Part shown: piece by piece, positions 25,657-38,800 of the stretch
Numbering within the stretch: position 1 is the stretch's first letter
Layout of the letters: every line of letters begins with the position of its first letter
Assembly (NCBI GenBank): GCA_029962745.1
Contig: CM057156.1
Location: 3,122,114 to 3,186,113 of the forward strand
DNA length: 64,000 bases
Source of the DNA: Echinometra lucunter
Lineage: Eukaryota; Echinodermata; Echinoidea; Camarodonta; Echinometridae
Reading direction: 5' to 3'
Notes under the pieces: generated by a model
Told to the model about the DNA's origin: nothing
Database searches by the model: none
The model's input: the letters and a program-made list of their open reading frames with translations, nothing else
Translations under genes and position numbers: made by a program

Positions 25657-27239
25657 ATAGAATGAGGAGTAAACAAGAAAAATTGTTTGTGATATATTTA
25701 CTTCTGATACATTTTAATTTATGCAAGTACATATACTGATACACTTTTTGAAAGGCTCAGGAAATTCAAAGCTTTGGATATATTTGTAAAGAAATTAATT
25801 TCTTTTGTAAGCTGGAAGTTTTTATCAAGTTTGCAATGTTTGTATTAAAACATTGGGGGTTTTTTTGTAGAATTCTGTCAAAGGGATTTTTACCTGTTCT
25901 TTCCGCTATGGTTGGCGGGGGGAGGATGGTTTGCAGAGCAAACCTTGGAAGTATATATATTTAGCCATTTATTAGATTGTTTAATTTATTGTCATTGCTA
26001 CTTGCAATTTGTCACTTTTTTGCTACCATGAAGCGCTTGTTAATTTATGCAGATTCTTTTAATGATATGCAGTTCGCAGATGCCACGTTTCTTTAATCGA
26101 GACAGGACGTTTAAGAGACGAAAGTCTCTTATTTCTGTATAAGTTGGCCAGGAAATGCCGCCAAAGAAGTAAGTTTAATGATTAAAAAGTTATATATCCT
26201 CTAAGTACCAAAAGATAAAGATATTTTTTACAGACTAAGGAGAAAAAGTGCATTTGATTTAGTGTAGAGATACTTGAACTGTAATGAACATCATGTTGTG
26301 TGTAATGAACGTTAACGGTATGTGTAATGAACACGGGTATGTGTAATGTACACAGAGTGGATATGTAATGAACATCAATAGCTATGCACGCTTGAGGCGG
26401 GGTAGTTACGAAGTTGAAGTGTGAAGTTGTAAAAGTTTATTGGAAATGATGTTTAAAGTAACTTTTGGTAGATTATTTCAGGAAAAGCAATAGGAAAGTT
26501 TAGTATAGGAATTATTGAGTTTTATGACATGAAGAAAATTTGAGATAGGAGCTCGATATGCAAGAAACTTTAGGCTGCATATGGGCGTGGTCTCCATGAT
26601 TTGAGTAATGTTTATTTACATTTATTTCTGGCTTAAATCATTCAGATAATATGTTGATAAGATATAAGAAACTGATGAAAAGGCATAAATAGATTGTGTA
26701 ATTGTATGAATTTGGGGTGAAACTAAGGCAACGTTTAGTTTGTTTACCCATTCGTGACAGGAATTATTTAAGGCCTAATTTGATCAGCTTTTATTCTTCA
26801 AATTGGTAACACCAACATTCTTATTTTCTTGCTACATTTTTCTTATAAAATGTCATGTATCTGAAATGGGCATAGATTGACAGAAATTATGGTGAAAAGT
26901 CAGAAAGTTGCCAATTTGCAGGGGATAACGGTGATTTTAAACCTTCTATCACATTGCCAATTTAAGGATTTTAATGCTTATTTTCCTTTAATGAATTTTC
27001 AGCATCAAACAACGAATATTGACGCAACTAAGATGGGCACAGTTTGTGTAGAATTTTTGCTCTTTCTGCTCATGTATTTGTTCAAGGACTAAAAGAAATG
27101 TTTATTGGACATATGCTTATGATCCTCTTTGTTTTCATTTCAGATTGAATAAAATACGGTAGAGAACCTGCCATATTATACAATTCAAAGCGGCTTTCCT
27201 GGTGCTCAGTTTTATTTCGCAGTCTTCGACGATCCAGCT
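25657..27239. other. 3' flank of the BEL/Pao element, possible 3' LTR
   Basis: A purine run (ggcggggggaggatgg at 25914-25929) could be the polypurine tract, and the boundary with duplication block X at about 27240 could be the end of the LTR. No matching 5' copy exists in the window, so this is inference. A short tandem tgtgtaatgaac array is at 26281-26375. No gene seen. Confidence 0.35.
26743..27083. mobile_element. TTAA-family MITE, inverted and truncated copy
   Basis: Reverse-oriented relative to 9385-9800. It starts tttacccattcgtgacagga and contains attcttcaaattggtaacac, then breaks off after ctgctcatgtatttg, so the end carrying the other TIR is missing. It sits in the possible 3' LTR of the BEL/Pao element. 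Confidence 0.75.
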
Positions 27240-29100
27240 TTAATATAAGGTTCAAAAGTTGTTCAGTGGTGTATAACCTTAGGCCTCAGGAGGGTAACAT
27301 ATATGCTCACCATCATCCAAAGGAAACAAGTATTATAGGACCCTTATTCAAGTTTCTAAGAACTTGACCAGCTTTACAATGTTTTACTTATGAATGATTA
27401 CCTTAATTTTTTTTTTTTTTAGCCCTCCATAGGCTATTTTAATGAGTTAAATAAACATTTCACAACGTAGCAGAATGTCTTTTACACTCAAATGAAATAC
27501 AATACTTTACATTTCTCTCTTTTTGTTTTAAACAAACAAAGATTTAAGTGACTGCCATTTAGCAACAAATTTGTTATGTGTACCTAAAATAAAATTAATA
27601 TATCTCTCATCTTCATAATATTGAATAACCTTTTTCTTTATGGTACTAAAAATAGGAATTTTATTATTAAGCTTTTGTACGAACAGTTGTTGTTTGATCA
27701 AAATTACCATGCAATTTAAGGCATCATTTCTCTTTTCTTCAAAGTCAAAAATTATATTTCGTAAATTAAACTTTATCTGTACTAAAGAACCTTCATTAAT
27801 CCATGATTACCTTAAATTGTGTCAGCATTTCCAATTTGAAAATCTGTTATCATGGGAAGTTTACCCCCATTGCCCCTCCTTCAAATATGTAGGTGAACCA
27901 GTCGAATCCAAATCAGATTGTTGACATCTTTAATTTTGTTATTTTGTACAGAAAATTCAGAGATTTGGAATCACAAAAAGAGAGATTAATTCAAACACTT
28001 TGACACAATTAACTAGCAGTAATACCTGCACCAAAAGGGGCTAGGTGCAGGACTGGGGGACGAATACATGTGGGATAAAAACAGACATTTTGGCACACAA
28101 AAATTCAAAACAAGAGGTTATTAAATGGAGGATGTTTTTGAGAGGGTTCCATCTAACGAATATGGCCTGACATTTGCAGTAAATTGCTGTACATGAATTG
28201 TCTCAGTTTTGAATGGAATGTTCTAATACCGTACTCAGCCATGAAAATTGGATGACTGAGATGCTTTTGCAATGAACGCACACAACTACATACGATAAGT
28301 AATAACATTATGATAGCTTAACGAAAAAAATCTACTTTCCATTATGACAGCAAGAATATATGAATAGTAAAATCCAGTTTATTTAATCAACAATCGTGCT
28401 AGAAGGCTTCTATTTCAATTTAAAAGTTGCATGTAAATCAGTCTCGGTAGCCATTTTGCTTCATGGGTGTCACCAAATCTTGAATTAGGGGTAATGCAAA
28501 ATTTGAAGTATCAAGATTAACATGATTAAAGCATTGATCACACCTGAATAAAAGTGCTATTCATTTCAACTGTTCGCTGTTATATGCAACAACACTAAAC
28601 ATTAAGCAGCTTGGCCTGTTACTATACACTGATATACAGGAGTCTGACTTATATACTCGTAATTTCTAAAGTATAATTACTCTTAACTCATACGAAATGA
28701 ACTATAATGAATCAGAAAATGTTACATAACAACTTCACGTCTTGAAAGTAATTGTCAGTCTACACAATATCAAGTATGCTTTTAATCATAATTGAGATCG
28801 TATAAACAAAATAGAATGCAACAGGATTATGATCTAACATTGTCACAAGAGCATTGTCTATCCATCTTTTGTCTGAGTACACAAATCAAAATAGTTAATT
28901 TATAACAAAAAATTTAGAAAAATCGCAGCAATTGAGACAAGAATAATTAGAACTAATAACATATTAACACATGATTAATGATCTACGAAGAATATACATT
29001 TGAATATTTATAAGATAGATTTTTTTTCTTCTTCTTTTTCATTTCAACTTCTTCCTCCTTTTCTTGTGATTCTTCACAAACCTCCTACTTTATTTTTTAT
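27240..29100. repeat. Segmental duplication block X, copy B
   Basis: Counterpart of 18838-20655. It carries an extra segment (about 27400-27790) absent from copy A, containing a non-LTR-retrotransposon-like fragment. Confidence 0.85.
27430..27790 (-). mobile_element. Non-LTR (LINE) ORF2 C-terminal remnant
   Basis: The minus strand reads KFNLRNIIFDF, then ILIKQQLFVQKLNNKIPIFS, then VIQYYEDERYINFI and KFVAKWQSL. This order (I..K..I/L..K..P.., E.EKYI-like, ..KW..L) resembles the extreme C terminus of L1/CR1-type reverse transcriptases. It is a short fragment and lies in a stretch inserted into block X copy B. Confidence 0.4.
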
Positions 29101-30149
29101 CCCGACATAATTGTTCCGGCAACATTAATTTGTTCCGGTGACATTTGCTGCCGGCGACATTTGCTCTCCTGAATTGATTTGCCAAAGAGGGTTAGGAGTA
29201 GGACTGCTGTTGGGTTCTCGGTATGCTTAGGTTCAAAGGCGTATTGACCACGGTAAGTTTGGGGTGTTCCCCATGGGACGGTCAATATTTGGGTTTAAAA
29301 GTACCGGTCTGACATAAAGCGGGACTGGTCAACAATAGAAAGGGACGGTCAAAAAAAAGGGACTGTCAAAACTACAAAGAAGGGGGAAAAGAGGGGAAAA
29401 ATGTTATCGATTAGAATATGCACATAATATTGCATATACACTGACGAGGATGGACTTATCATAATGCAATTCTTTTCAAAATAATGACCGGTCAAACTTA
29501 AAGATTTTTTGCTCTCTCGCCTTGCTCACTAGCGAGCCGAACTATTTTTTCCATTTTCCAACAAGAGACGTCTGGCAAAATGTGGTCATGATGGCAGTCG
29601 TATGATACGATCACGATAATTATCATAATCATGATGATTGGGAAAATTTGGGAATGCATATTTCATAGGTTGAGCGGGCCGGTCTCAGGGCCGTATGCAG
29701 GAATTTTTTCCGGGAGGCAAGAATACGTAGAATTTTCGAAGAAGCATGCAGGCGAGGGAGTGAAGCGACCGAACAGGTCATGAGGGCTCTTTTGTATTTT
29801 TAAAATTGAAGTTGAAGGATCTGGTGCACACTTGTGTTGGAATTTTGGAAACTTTCAGTAAAAAAAAATTTAAGTCTTGAAAATTTCTGAGGGGCAACTG
29901 CCCCCGCCCCCTCCCCCCTCCCGCTGCTAACGGCCATGGCCGGTCTCACCAAAGGTCCCCCAACGGAATTTTAGTTCCAGTCCCCCCCCCCCCCCCCCCC
30001 CCTCCCTGCTAAGGGTTCGAGATCAAGTTAGGTCTCTCTTATAGTGTTTGGCCAAGAGTCGAAGTTAAAAATTCGGTAAGTATCAAAATTGACTTGAAGT
30101 ATAGTGACTGTCGCCCAAGTATCTGTCATCAAATCTTTTCATCACCATC
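29101..30149. other. Gene-free stretch before the GPCR gene
   Basis: Starts with three iterated ccgg-gacatttgc words (29116-29164). It then holds a dispersed repeat at 29705-29885 related to 22070-22235, and a poly-C run at about 29980-30003. No gene seen. Confidence 0.5.
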
Positions 30150-32070
30150 TCACCACGCTCTACATGATAAGATCCTGACGACAGTAGCCCTGAACAACGG
30201 CTGAGATACCACGTAGGAGATGGGGTTGAGAAGATTATTACCATACGTCAAGAAAGCGAAGAAGACGTAGATCTGTATGGGTAGTCTGGGTATGATGAGA
30301 CGAGAATCGATGGTCAGCAAGAGACTGATCACGCTGAACGGGATCCAGGTCACCACGAAAGCGACGATGATGAGGGATAGGGTTCGAGTCGCCTTGCGAG
30401 ACTCGGCTGGCGATTCCACCCGCTGAGCGTTCGGTGTCTGTGCAAAGAAAGCGAATTGAGGTTGATAATGAAGATTGATGGAGGATGCAACCTTGGAGAA
30501 TTATATGGTCCTTGCTCTCCTGCCCACTCAACACCGTCCCCATTGTTGCCTCTCTTAATTTGGTGCCTGTTTATCAGGACCTTTCATACGATTTTCAGTC
30601 TTTTAAAGCCTATACTTGCAAGATAAAGCAAGTGTGCAAGTTTTTTTTTTTTTTTTTTTTGTTTGTTTGTTGTTTGTTTGTTTGTTTGTATTTACTTAAA
30701 TCATTATATCGTTTTTCAACCTATGCCATTTTAATTCTTGTTCTGTTCACTGGTTTTTCCTCCTGCCGAAGAAAACGAACATTAACATATTTCACACCTT
30801 AATCATAAATTACTCATAACTGGATTGCCATAACAGACAAGGGCTTGTGAACCTACTTTCCGTTTTTTAAACGAAACTTTTATTTTCGTTTTCTTTGAAA
30901 ATATTGGTTATACTTGTTTCTAGGGGGTTTTTTTCTCAACAAATCAAAAATATTTTGTCGTTTATCATATACGTAGGTCTATACATATGTACTTTTAGTT
31001 ACATTCTCTACCACGTAACAACTATCGACAATCCCTACGCATAAGCAAAACATGTTTCCTGTAATACTAAAATGAAGTAGGTCGAAAAATATTATGACAT
31101 GGCAATCAACATGATAAATTCAAATGGCACGAACTATTGAGACGATAAGATCGCACAAATATCCAGTTACCTGTTTATTGGTGCTAAAACTAGGGTCGGC
31201 AGATGAAACCATGGTCCCAGCCTTCACTCTACACTGGACGTCATTCACGGTTCCATTAGGATGATCCCTACCTGAGAGGTCGTCTTTAATCACAGTAGAC
31301 CCTGTCTTCTCCGTAGAAGAGGACGATGACGAGATAGTCTTCACGGCAAACTTCTTGTTCACACTCTGTCCACCAACCGTCTTCCGAATCTGAAGTATGA
31401 TACGGGTGTAGAGAACGACGATGATGGCGAAAGGGAGGTGAAATTTGCATACATTCTGAATCATATACGTGATCGGACTCTCGGAGAACAGCGGGGTGCA
31501 CTGCGTACCGTTGTCGTGACCGACAACAAACTCCCACACGGTAGAGTAGCCCAACCAGAATGACAGTCCGATCACCCACGGCAGGCAGTTGATGAGGATC
31601 GCCTTCCGTTTAGTGCGGGAGATGAAGTGATTGATGGGATCATAGACGGCTTGATGTCGATCAGCGCAGATGACGACCACACTGATGTTGGAACCGTTGA
31701 CGATCCCGCCTGCGACCCCTGTCAAGATCTTGCAGACATCCTGCGAGAAGGGATAGTGACCATGATAGGCATGGGCTACCTGAGCCGACATGAAAAGCCC
31801 TACCATGAGGTCGAGGATGCTCAGGTTGATGATGAAGTAGTTGTTGTAGGTGCGGAGTCGTTTTTCGACGGCGAAAGCTAATAGACTAATCGTGTTGAAG
31901 ATGATGATGAGGGCGGTGAAGACTCCACTGCATACAAGACTTACTAAACTAGACGATGGTCCCCCTCTTCCTCCTCCATGGATAGATGTGTCGGTCACGT
32001 TGTGACTGTAATTCTGAAAATCAGTCCAAATAACTGTGTATGACTCTGTAGAATTAATAAAACTTGCCAT
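30150..32070 (-). CDS. Class A (rhodopsin-like) G-protein-coupled receptor, orphan
   Basis: Predicted plasma-membrane receptor of 395 aa in two exons, 31171-32070 (300 codons) and 30150-30437 (95 codons plus stop). They are joined in phase 0 by CAG|GTAACT and CACAG|ACACCG. Seen: N-terminal N-glycosylation sites (NST, NYS, NVT); TM1 about 43-68; TM2 with LSILDL (D87); TM3 with Cys113 for the disulfide to Cys191; DRH at 137-139 in place of DRY; TM4 about 157-177; TM5 about 207-228; a Ser-rich third intracellular loop with basic stretches; TM6 with TWIP at 330-333; NPISY at 371-375. Overall layout resembles muscarinic/aminergic receptors. However, the residue 17 positions before the DRY Asp (3.32), which is Asp in amine receptors, is Ala120, so an amine ligand is unlikely. 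Both exons are intact. The gene sits in the segment missing from duplication copy A. Confidence 0.9.
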
Positions 32071-32507
32071 GCTTGATTCCTCAAAGATTAATCAATTTTC
32101 TCTTTGATAGTTGTCAATTCTTGCCAAATTCAGTGCTTATTGACTTATCTTTCTTTGAAAAATAAAATCTAAATTCTGAATCCTTTGTTTAAAGTCAGGA
32201 ATTTTTATTAAGGCATGCAATGTCCCAACTAGAATTATCCCAATACCTGATCAATTGTTTGACGTCCTTATGAAATGAAAGATCAGGTTCGGGTTGAAGA
32301 ATTTATACCATCATGACTCCAGTTTAAGTAACGCACGTGTCTTCAAAAAAGAATAAAAACGAACTATGAGCAGTAAGAAAAAATATATATATTGTGAGTA
32401 TTGAAGTTTATTTCGAGGCCGCACGCTCACTGGAATATCAGTTCCCAATATTGCATGAAAATAATTCAGAGGCGGCGGAACGTAGGGCTCGTGCAACGAA
32501 AGTAGAG
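32071..32507. other. Upstream flank of the GPCR gene
   Basis: Should include the promoter of the minus-strand GPCR. No clear core motif was recognised and no other gene is seen. Confidence 0.4.
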
Positions 32508-32928
32508 TGCACCTTTTGTTTGGCCGACTACGCATGCCCCTCCACTTTCATTATCTATTCCTGATGTTCCGCCTCCTTTGCATGCATGAAATAAAATAAA
32601 GGGCTGAAAATATTCCCATTAAATTTCAAGGATAAACACAATGACCCTTCATTCTTGCAAGAGACGTGGAATCAAGGAACGAAATGCGCAAGCTTCAAGT
32701 TGAATTCAGGAGCGGTGCTGTCATGATCCGAAAACGTCTTCCATTATGATAACTCATTTCCTTATTTGTATACCTTTCTTCCTTTTTTTTTCTAAAATGA
32801 AGTATGATGATAAACATGATAAAAGCAACTAGTAATCGACGGCTGGTAGCTGAAATGTGCCCATTCTTTGATCAGTCAAGGAGTAATTAATGCAGAGAGT
32901 ACATTGGGAGAGAGAGAGAGAGAGAGAT
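32508..32928. repeat. Segmental duplication block Y, copy B
   Basis: Counterpart of 20656-21025, starting gcaccttttgtttggccgac and ending in an AG microsatellite. Compared with copy A it has about 50 extra bases at 32765-32825. Confidence 0.88.
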
Positions 32929-33135
32929 AGAGGGGAGGAAAGGAAAGCTATATAGCAACAAAGAGAGGGAGATGTGGTCTATAATGTTTTCATTTTGTCT
33001 GTGGACTATACCCATTTGTGATTATAAAAAAGACAAACCCCTCAAACCTTTACTCATAAGGAGAATGAAATATTCACTTCGTTTGTTTTACGGTTTTACC
33101 GCCCTCCTTCCCCCCCCTCCCCCCCTCCCCCCCCC

Positions 33136-33180
<45 letters not shown>

Positions 33181-33361
33181 TCTCTCTCTTCTTTGTATTT
33201 TGTGCATTTTCTTTCCTTTTGTCTATATTTCTAAAAAAAAAAATAAACATAATGATTTCAGAGGAGAAATATAGGCTGAGATCTGCGTCATGAATGAAAC
33301 GATGAAGAATTTGTCAATAACTTTTGTTTGTTTTTTATACGGTCAATGCCATAAATTATCG

Positions 33362-33612
33362 TACACTGTTAAAACGTTTTTTAAATTGGCGATGTTTAAA
33401 ATTGTGTTGTTTAAATTTTGAGCAATATTGTTTAAAATACGTACCCTGTATTGTAAACATACGTTGTTAAAAGCATCGAGCGAATTTCCAATGATATTGT
33501 TTAGCAGTTTTAAATGATATCGTTGGAAATTTGCCATGAAATATTAAACAACAAACTGTTTAAAGTTTAAACAACATTATTTGTTTAATATAGTTTAAAC
33601 AAGTTGTTAGAG
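33362..33612. repeat. Short-motif-iterating inverted element (GTTTAAA motif)
   Basis: Words tgtttaaaat, tgtttaaatttt, gtttaaac and caacaaactgtttaaa recur about every 20-30 bases. The two halves are inverted around about 33508 (aatttccaatgatattgttta against tttaaatgatatcgttggaaatt, with one mismatch). Outer words cactgttaaaac and, inverted, cactctaacaac mark the ends. A C-run/CT microsatellite lies just upstream (33108-33190). Confidence 0.55.
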
Positions 33613-34297
33613 TGACTGGCTTAATCAGTTGCTTAAGAATTTTAAATTGTTTGAAATATTTTTTACTGTGTACACTTTCATCATTACTGGAGCTTCATTT
33701 CTTTTTATGAATATTGATTATTTTGTTTATTTTGTAAGGATTTGATACAATCCCCTCATACATAACCTCTTTTCATTTGATGTTCATTAAGATTCACCCG
33801 CTCTTGATCAATTTATACGAGAAGCTTTGCGTGCAGTATAGCACGGCCAATGTCATGTCGGACGCTTACATCATTAATAAAGCTCCAATGCACTGCTCGT
33901 TTTATAAGGAGTTGGATATTACCAAACAGTTATTATAACTCCTTTGGTTGCTATCCGAGCTGGAGGAAAAAGAGTCCATCTGATTGTAGGTTAGTGGGAT
34001 TACAGAGCGGGCAAGAAAGATAAAAGTGACTAAGTTTTGCTCTTTTTTGTCAATAGAAAATTAAGATTTTTTATATGCAGAAAAATGATAAGAATTATAA
34101 GCATCAGAGAGAAGCTTCTTTACAGTATCTCGTTCGTTCGTTTAATTTCATAACAGATCGATTTCTCGTCATTTTTGTTTTCTTTATTTTGTCCTTTATT
34201 TAACTATGATCTCTTTTCACATAATAGTATTGGATTGCATTGGACTTCATTGAAACGAGTCATGAAATAATGAAACTGAAATGACAGGTGTATATAC

Positions 34298-34698
34298 CAC
34301 TGGCGTAAATCCCGGGGGTGGGGGGGACATATCCCCCACACTTTTTCGAGAGGGGGATAGCGTGTACAAATATCACCCCACACACACACACACACACTTT
34401 TTAAGGAAGAAATTATATTTTAATTAATCAGTTAGTAAAATTTTTGATAATCTGTCATAAACGGCCATCATATTTTAGAATTTCTATTTGAAAATGCGAT
34501 TAAAAACCAGAAAAGTGGTTATTTTTGGCTCGCTCGCTTCGCTCGCTCGCAAAATAAAAATTAAAGTGTGTAAAGGGGTCTGTTCGGGTGGATGAGGATG
34601 TGTGTCTATACTTAAGTGTGAGTTCGACAGAAAAAAAAAGGCGATCATCTCCCCCCCCCCCCCCCCCCCCAACTCCTCAAAGTGGATTTACGCCTGTG
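34298..34698. mobile_element. hAT-like MITE with G-run/C-run ends
   Basis: TIRs are CACTGGCGTAAATCC and, inverted from the right, CACAGGCGTAAATCC. Flanking 8-mers gtatatac and gtatgtac match at 7 of 8, fitting an 8-bp hAT-type target duplication. A G-rich run follows the left TIR and a C-run precedes the right one. The middle contains ggctcgctcgcttcgctcgc. Confidence 0.7.
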
Positions 34699-34706
34699 GT
34701 ATGTAC

Positions 34707-35690
34707 AGAGGGCGTTTGTTGTTCGTCACCATTACATTCTGATCAGAGAAACAGTTTTGCCCGTAAGAATGTTTAGTAGAATGATAGAATGATTCAATAC
34801 GCCCTTGACCCTTTCGATAACAGTCGCACCCACTTTAAAATGAAACAGATTAATTACACTGATAATGATAATGACATATCTGTCTAATCAATGTTTGTGC
34901 TTGGTGTGTGTTTGTGGGTGTGTGAGGGTGTGTGAGGTGTAGGCCTACAGACGTGTATCAATCAGATCATGATTCTTTACGTCTGGGACCGACCATTAAC
35001 GTCACAATCCGAAAGACGTGACTCAGACTCAATTAATTTCATTTCATCATTTTCCATTTCAACTTCAATTAACATATTTATATCAGAAATAATAACATCA
35101 TGGACAAGTAAGAACAAATTACAAACAATGGAAACTTCATAAATAAATGTTGAAAAATGTTGAAAATGGAGGGGAATGCTAAAAAGCCAAGCTTGTATTT
35201 TGCAAAGCTATTGCTTTTCTTTAGACTTCCTCCTTGTCCTCTTTCATTTATGTGGCAAACGTCTGACTTGTTCGCAAAATATTGACAATTATCAGATTTT
35301 CGAGAAGAAATTCGTATTTAGGCTATTGAACAAATTTTAATGTATGCTTTACTTCTTTAACTATATATTTTTAAATCTAGATGCTTTCCCTGAACTGATT
35401 TCTAAATAGAAAAATTCTGCTACAATACTGCTACGGTCTAACAACATATTTTCTGTAAACTAAAATAATTTTTCGAGGGAGGGGGGTACATTTTCATTCT
35501 TGAATACATGTTGGTAAAGGGTATTAGAGCAACTCATTTCATCAAAACCCTCGAACACCATGACAACAAGAAATACTCAAAATAGAGCTTTGTCATAATT
35601 CGTAATGATCAAAGTACGCATTATCAATTATTAACATAATCATAAAGATAAGGTGATTAAGATTAACATTCGTCATACAGCAGCACTGCA
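34707..35690. other. Gene-free stretch upstream of the SRCR gene
   Basis: AT-rich. 35030-35230 resembles 44995-45215 (tgttgaaaatggaggggaat, ctaaaaagc.a.gcttgtatt), a dispersed repeat of unknown type. No gene seen. Confidence 0.5.
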
Positions 35691-35692
35691 GC

Positions 35693-35700
35693 TATATAAA
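35693..35700 (+). promoter_or_regulatory. Possible TATA box of the SRCR gene
   Basis: TATATAAA lies 108 bases before the SRCR start codon, which would give a 5' leader of roughly 80 bases. A second TATAAAAT at 35773-35780 is closer to the ATG and is less likely to serve. Confidence 0.35.
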
Positions 35701-35807
35701 TGACCATGATAGCTCCCTCAATAGAGACACTCTGAATAAGATAAAGATCAGACATTTAGTTTTTAGTGTGCTGTATAAAATAAGACGGAAGTTATTCTAC
35801 CTACAAA

Positions 35808-38800
35808 ATGAAGATTCCTGCATTACTAGTTGTGGTGTTGTTGTGTGTTTCATGGACAGCAATCGCCGATATTGGTAAGCATTAAATTTCTTGATGATAA
35901 CTAATATTTTCAAGCGCGTTCTTCAATTAGTTATTCTGCCGAAATGCTTGAATATCGGTCTTTCGTGGAGGTGCCATGGTCCAATGGTTTACCTGGAGAC
36001 GCGAGAATCGGGGGTTCGATCCCCGGCACTGGGCACTTATGCCCTTGAGCAAGGCATTTTATCTCCATTGCTCTTTTATCGTACATCAAATAAATCAACG
36101 TGCTGTAGGCACATTGTTACCAACGTGTGCATGTGTGTGTGTTGTAAAAAAAAAAGCGATGACAATATTCACAGGATCGAGAAAAGGGAATAAAAGTAAA
36201 TATAACCATGCTCATGTTTTGCATGTTTGGGACAGAAAAAAAAATGATATAAGACAAATGTGCATTGTGAGGGTACATAAACAGTGATAAATAAAAGCAA
36301 ACGTGGCAGTGTCTCACGAAAATTAATGGTCTAGACTGTTATTTTCAATCAAATGCTGCTCTGTTGATAAACTCAAATTAAGAGAAGATTTCCGGACAAG
36401 ATTTTTCTTTCAGTGAGATATGGGCTTATTGAATTATACAAGTGGTGTCACTACAGGAAACTCCTGCAGACCTGCACTATACCTAGACAGTCTTTTATCA
36501 TTTTCTTTTCAGAGGGCGATGTCCGTCTCGTTGATGGTGCGAACGAGTACGAAGGCCGCGTCGAGATCTTCGCTGGAGGGCGATGGGGGACCGCCTGTAG
36601 CCGTGGGTTCGGCGAGCAAGAGGGACGGGTAGTATGCCACCAGCTCGGGTACGGCAGCGTGGCGATGAATTGGAGACCCGTCTCTGTCATGAACTGATGC
36701 CTATTTTGGGGGGAACACGGAGATACCGATCAATCTAGCCGATCCTTTGTGCAGAGGGGTGGAGGATAGTCTAACTGATTGTGATGGGAACTGGGGAGAT
36801 GACGTGGGAGATTGTGATCATGCACAGGATGTCGGACTCATCTGCTCATACGGAAATGGTAAGAACGACATTTTCTACCAAAATTCTCATCAACGGAAAT
36901 TGTCATTTCAGTATCATTGACACTGAATAGAGTCATCTTCTTTCATTTTAGGGGCTTCGCGTTTATCACTATATGAATATTCTTCATGTGGGTGTACCTA
37001 GCAATAATTGAGGGGAGGGACATTTGCATGAGGAGGCGACACTGACCTTCCTATAGATAAATAAAATAATGTAAATAAACAATCCACTGATTAGAGACCT
37101 TTCCCCGCTTTCTGGCCTTTCTTTCTAATTTAATTCACCTTTTCTTCCTTTTCTTTCTTTTCTTTTTTCTTTTGAATGAGAGACAGGCGCCCCGAGTGCC
37201 GGCTATTACTTTAATGCCCATTCAAACCATGCAAACTTTGACAGGTGCAATGCCATACAAACGTAAAATGGAAGTTCAATTTTGCACCCTAAATGCAACA
37301 ATGGCAGTACCTTGTGGGATACAATCTTGAAACCTATATGAAAAAGGTGCAAAGATGCACCGTCTTGTACTTGTTTGCACCCGGAAATGCCCGTCTGAGG
37401 CCTTAAAGGTGCAACTATGCACCTTTTAGGGTGCAGAAATTTTTGCATCCAAAAGGGTGCAAATTTGGACCTTCCCTAAAGGGTACATTGCCGCACCCTT
37501 AAGGATGCGAAATGTAGCTCACTGTCACCCTTTATGGTGCATAATGCTTCTTTGGGTGCAAAGTTGTACCCATAAAGGTGCTACAAGTGTTATATTTGAA
37601 GGGTGCAAAATTGAACCTTTTATTCTTAGTGTGTAGGTAAAATGTGAGGAAGAATAAAAGTTAAAACTGAATGATAACCTAGATATCTCATTAAAACTCG
37701 TAGCGCCTTTGGTCATTTTCAAGAAGTATTTCTTGTACCCTTTATGAAAAGCCTAGACAATATCAATTTACTTTTATTCTCATCACACTTCTCTGTATGA
37801 AGGGATGGATCGAACACAATATTTGAATCAATCCTCACCGGGTGTTTATAATCTATGGGCAAGGTGTTTTTCTCACATGTATCCCTCTCGACCCAGGTGT
37901 ATGAAATAAGTACCTGGTATTGCTGTGGTAATGATAATTCAGGACCACAGGAAAAGCAGTAGCAATACCGATATGGCAAAATAAAACCCATTTATTATTC
38001 GATTTATACTTGTTATGAGATCAAGATTTCTTTATATACAGAGACGTGTACATGATTGTGTGTACCTAAGTGTGCTGGAAGCTTGACGTACGTAAGCAAC
38101 CATTTGCTCTAAAGTGATCCTCTTCTAAATACAATCTTCTTTTTTTTTATTCATTTATTTATTTGTTCTTACAAAATGCATAGAACTCATTATCAGACTT
38201 TCCTAGAACATTGATTTACTTTATTTGGTAATTTATGCACATCAGAAACCGAAGGAGATATCCGACTAGTAGGAGCCGGTGTTGGTGTCGAATCGGAGGG
38301 TCGGATTCAAATATTACGTCACAATTTATGGGGTACAATATGTCACCATTCATGGGATTTAGATGGTAAGTAACACTGCTGAAATCATGAAATAATCTTC
38401 CGAAATCGAACTCTAAAAAAAAGACAAAAAACAGTGGCTTGTTACATCATGTATATCGTTGTAATTGGACAAAAACAGATATACATCACTGTACATATAC
38501 AATCATATTTCATGTACATATATGTGTTTCATTCATCCATTATCATGATTATAATAATGGATTTGATGGTAAATTTAAAGGCCTCTACATGTGCATGTAT
38601 GGTGAAATGCCCTGGTCACCAAGACTGTTATAGACGATTCTTATTATCGTGGCAGTGAAAGGTGAGGGCGTTCGCAGCAGCATTGAATTCTGTTTTGTCC
38701 ACCGGATGCTTAGTCGTATTTATGATCTTCTGCAGGCATAACTCCTTTAATTCGGTGGTATTTATATCAATGATGAAATTTTAAAAAAATAAGTTTTCCT

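Noticed and set aside
25914..27239. Firm call of a 3' LTR for the BEL/Pao element
   Set aside because: No second copy exists in the window to define the LTR ends; kept only as a possibility.
35971..36031. Functional tRNA gene
   Set aside because: The A and B boxes are present but the cloverleaf is short and runs into a SINE-type tail.
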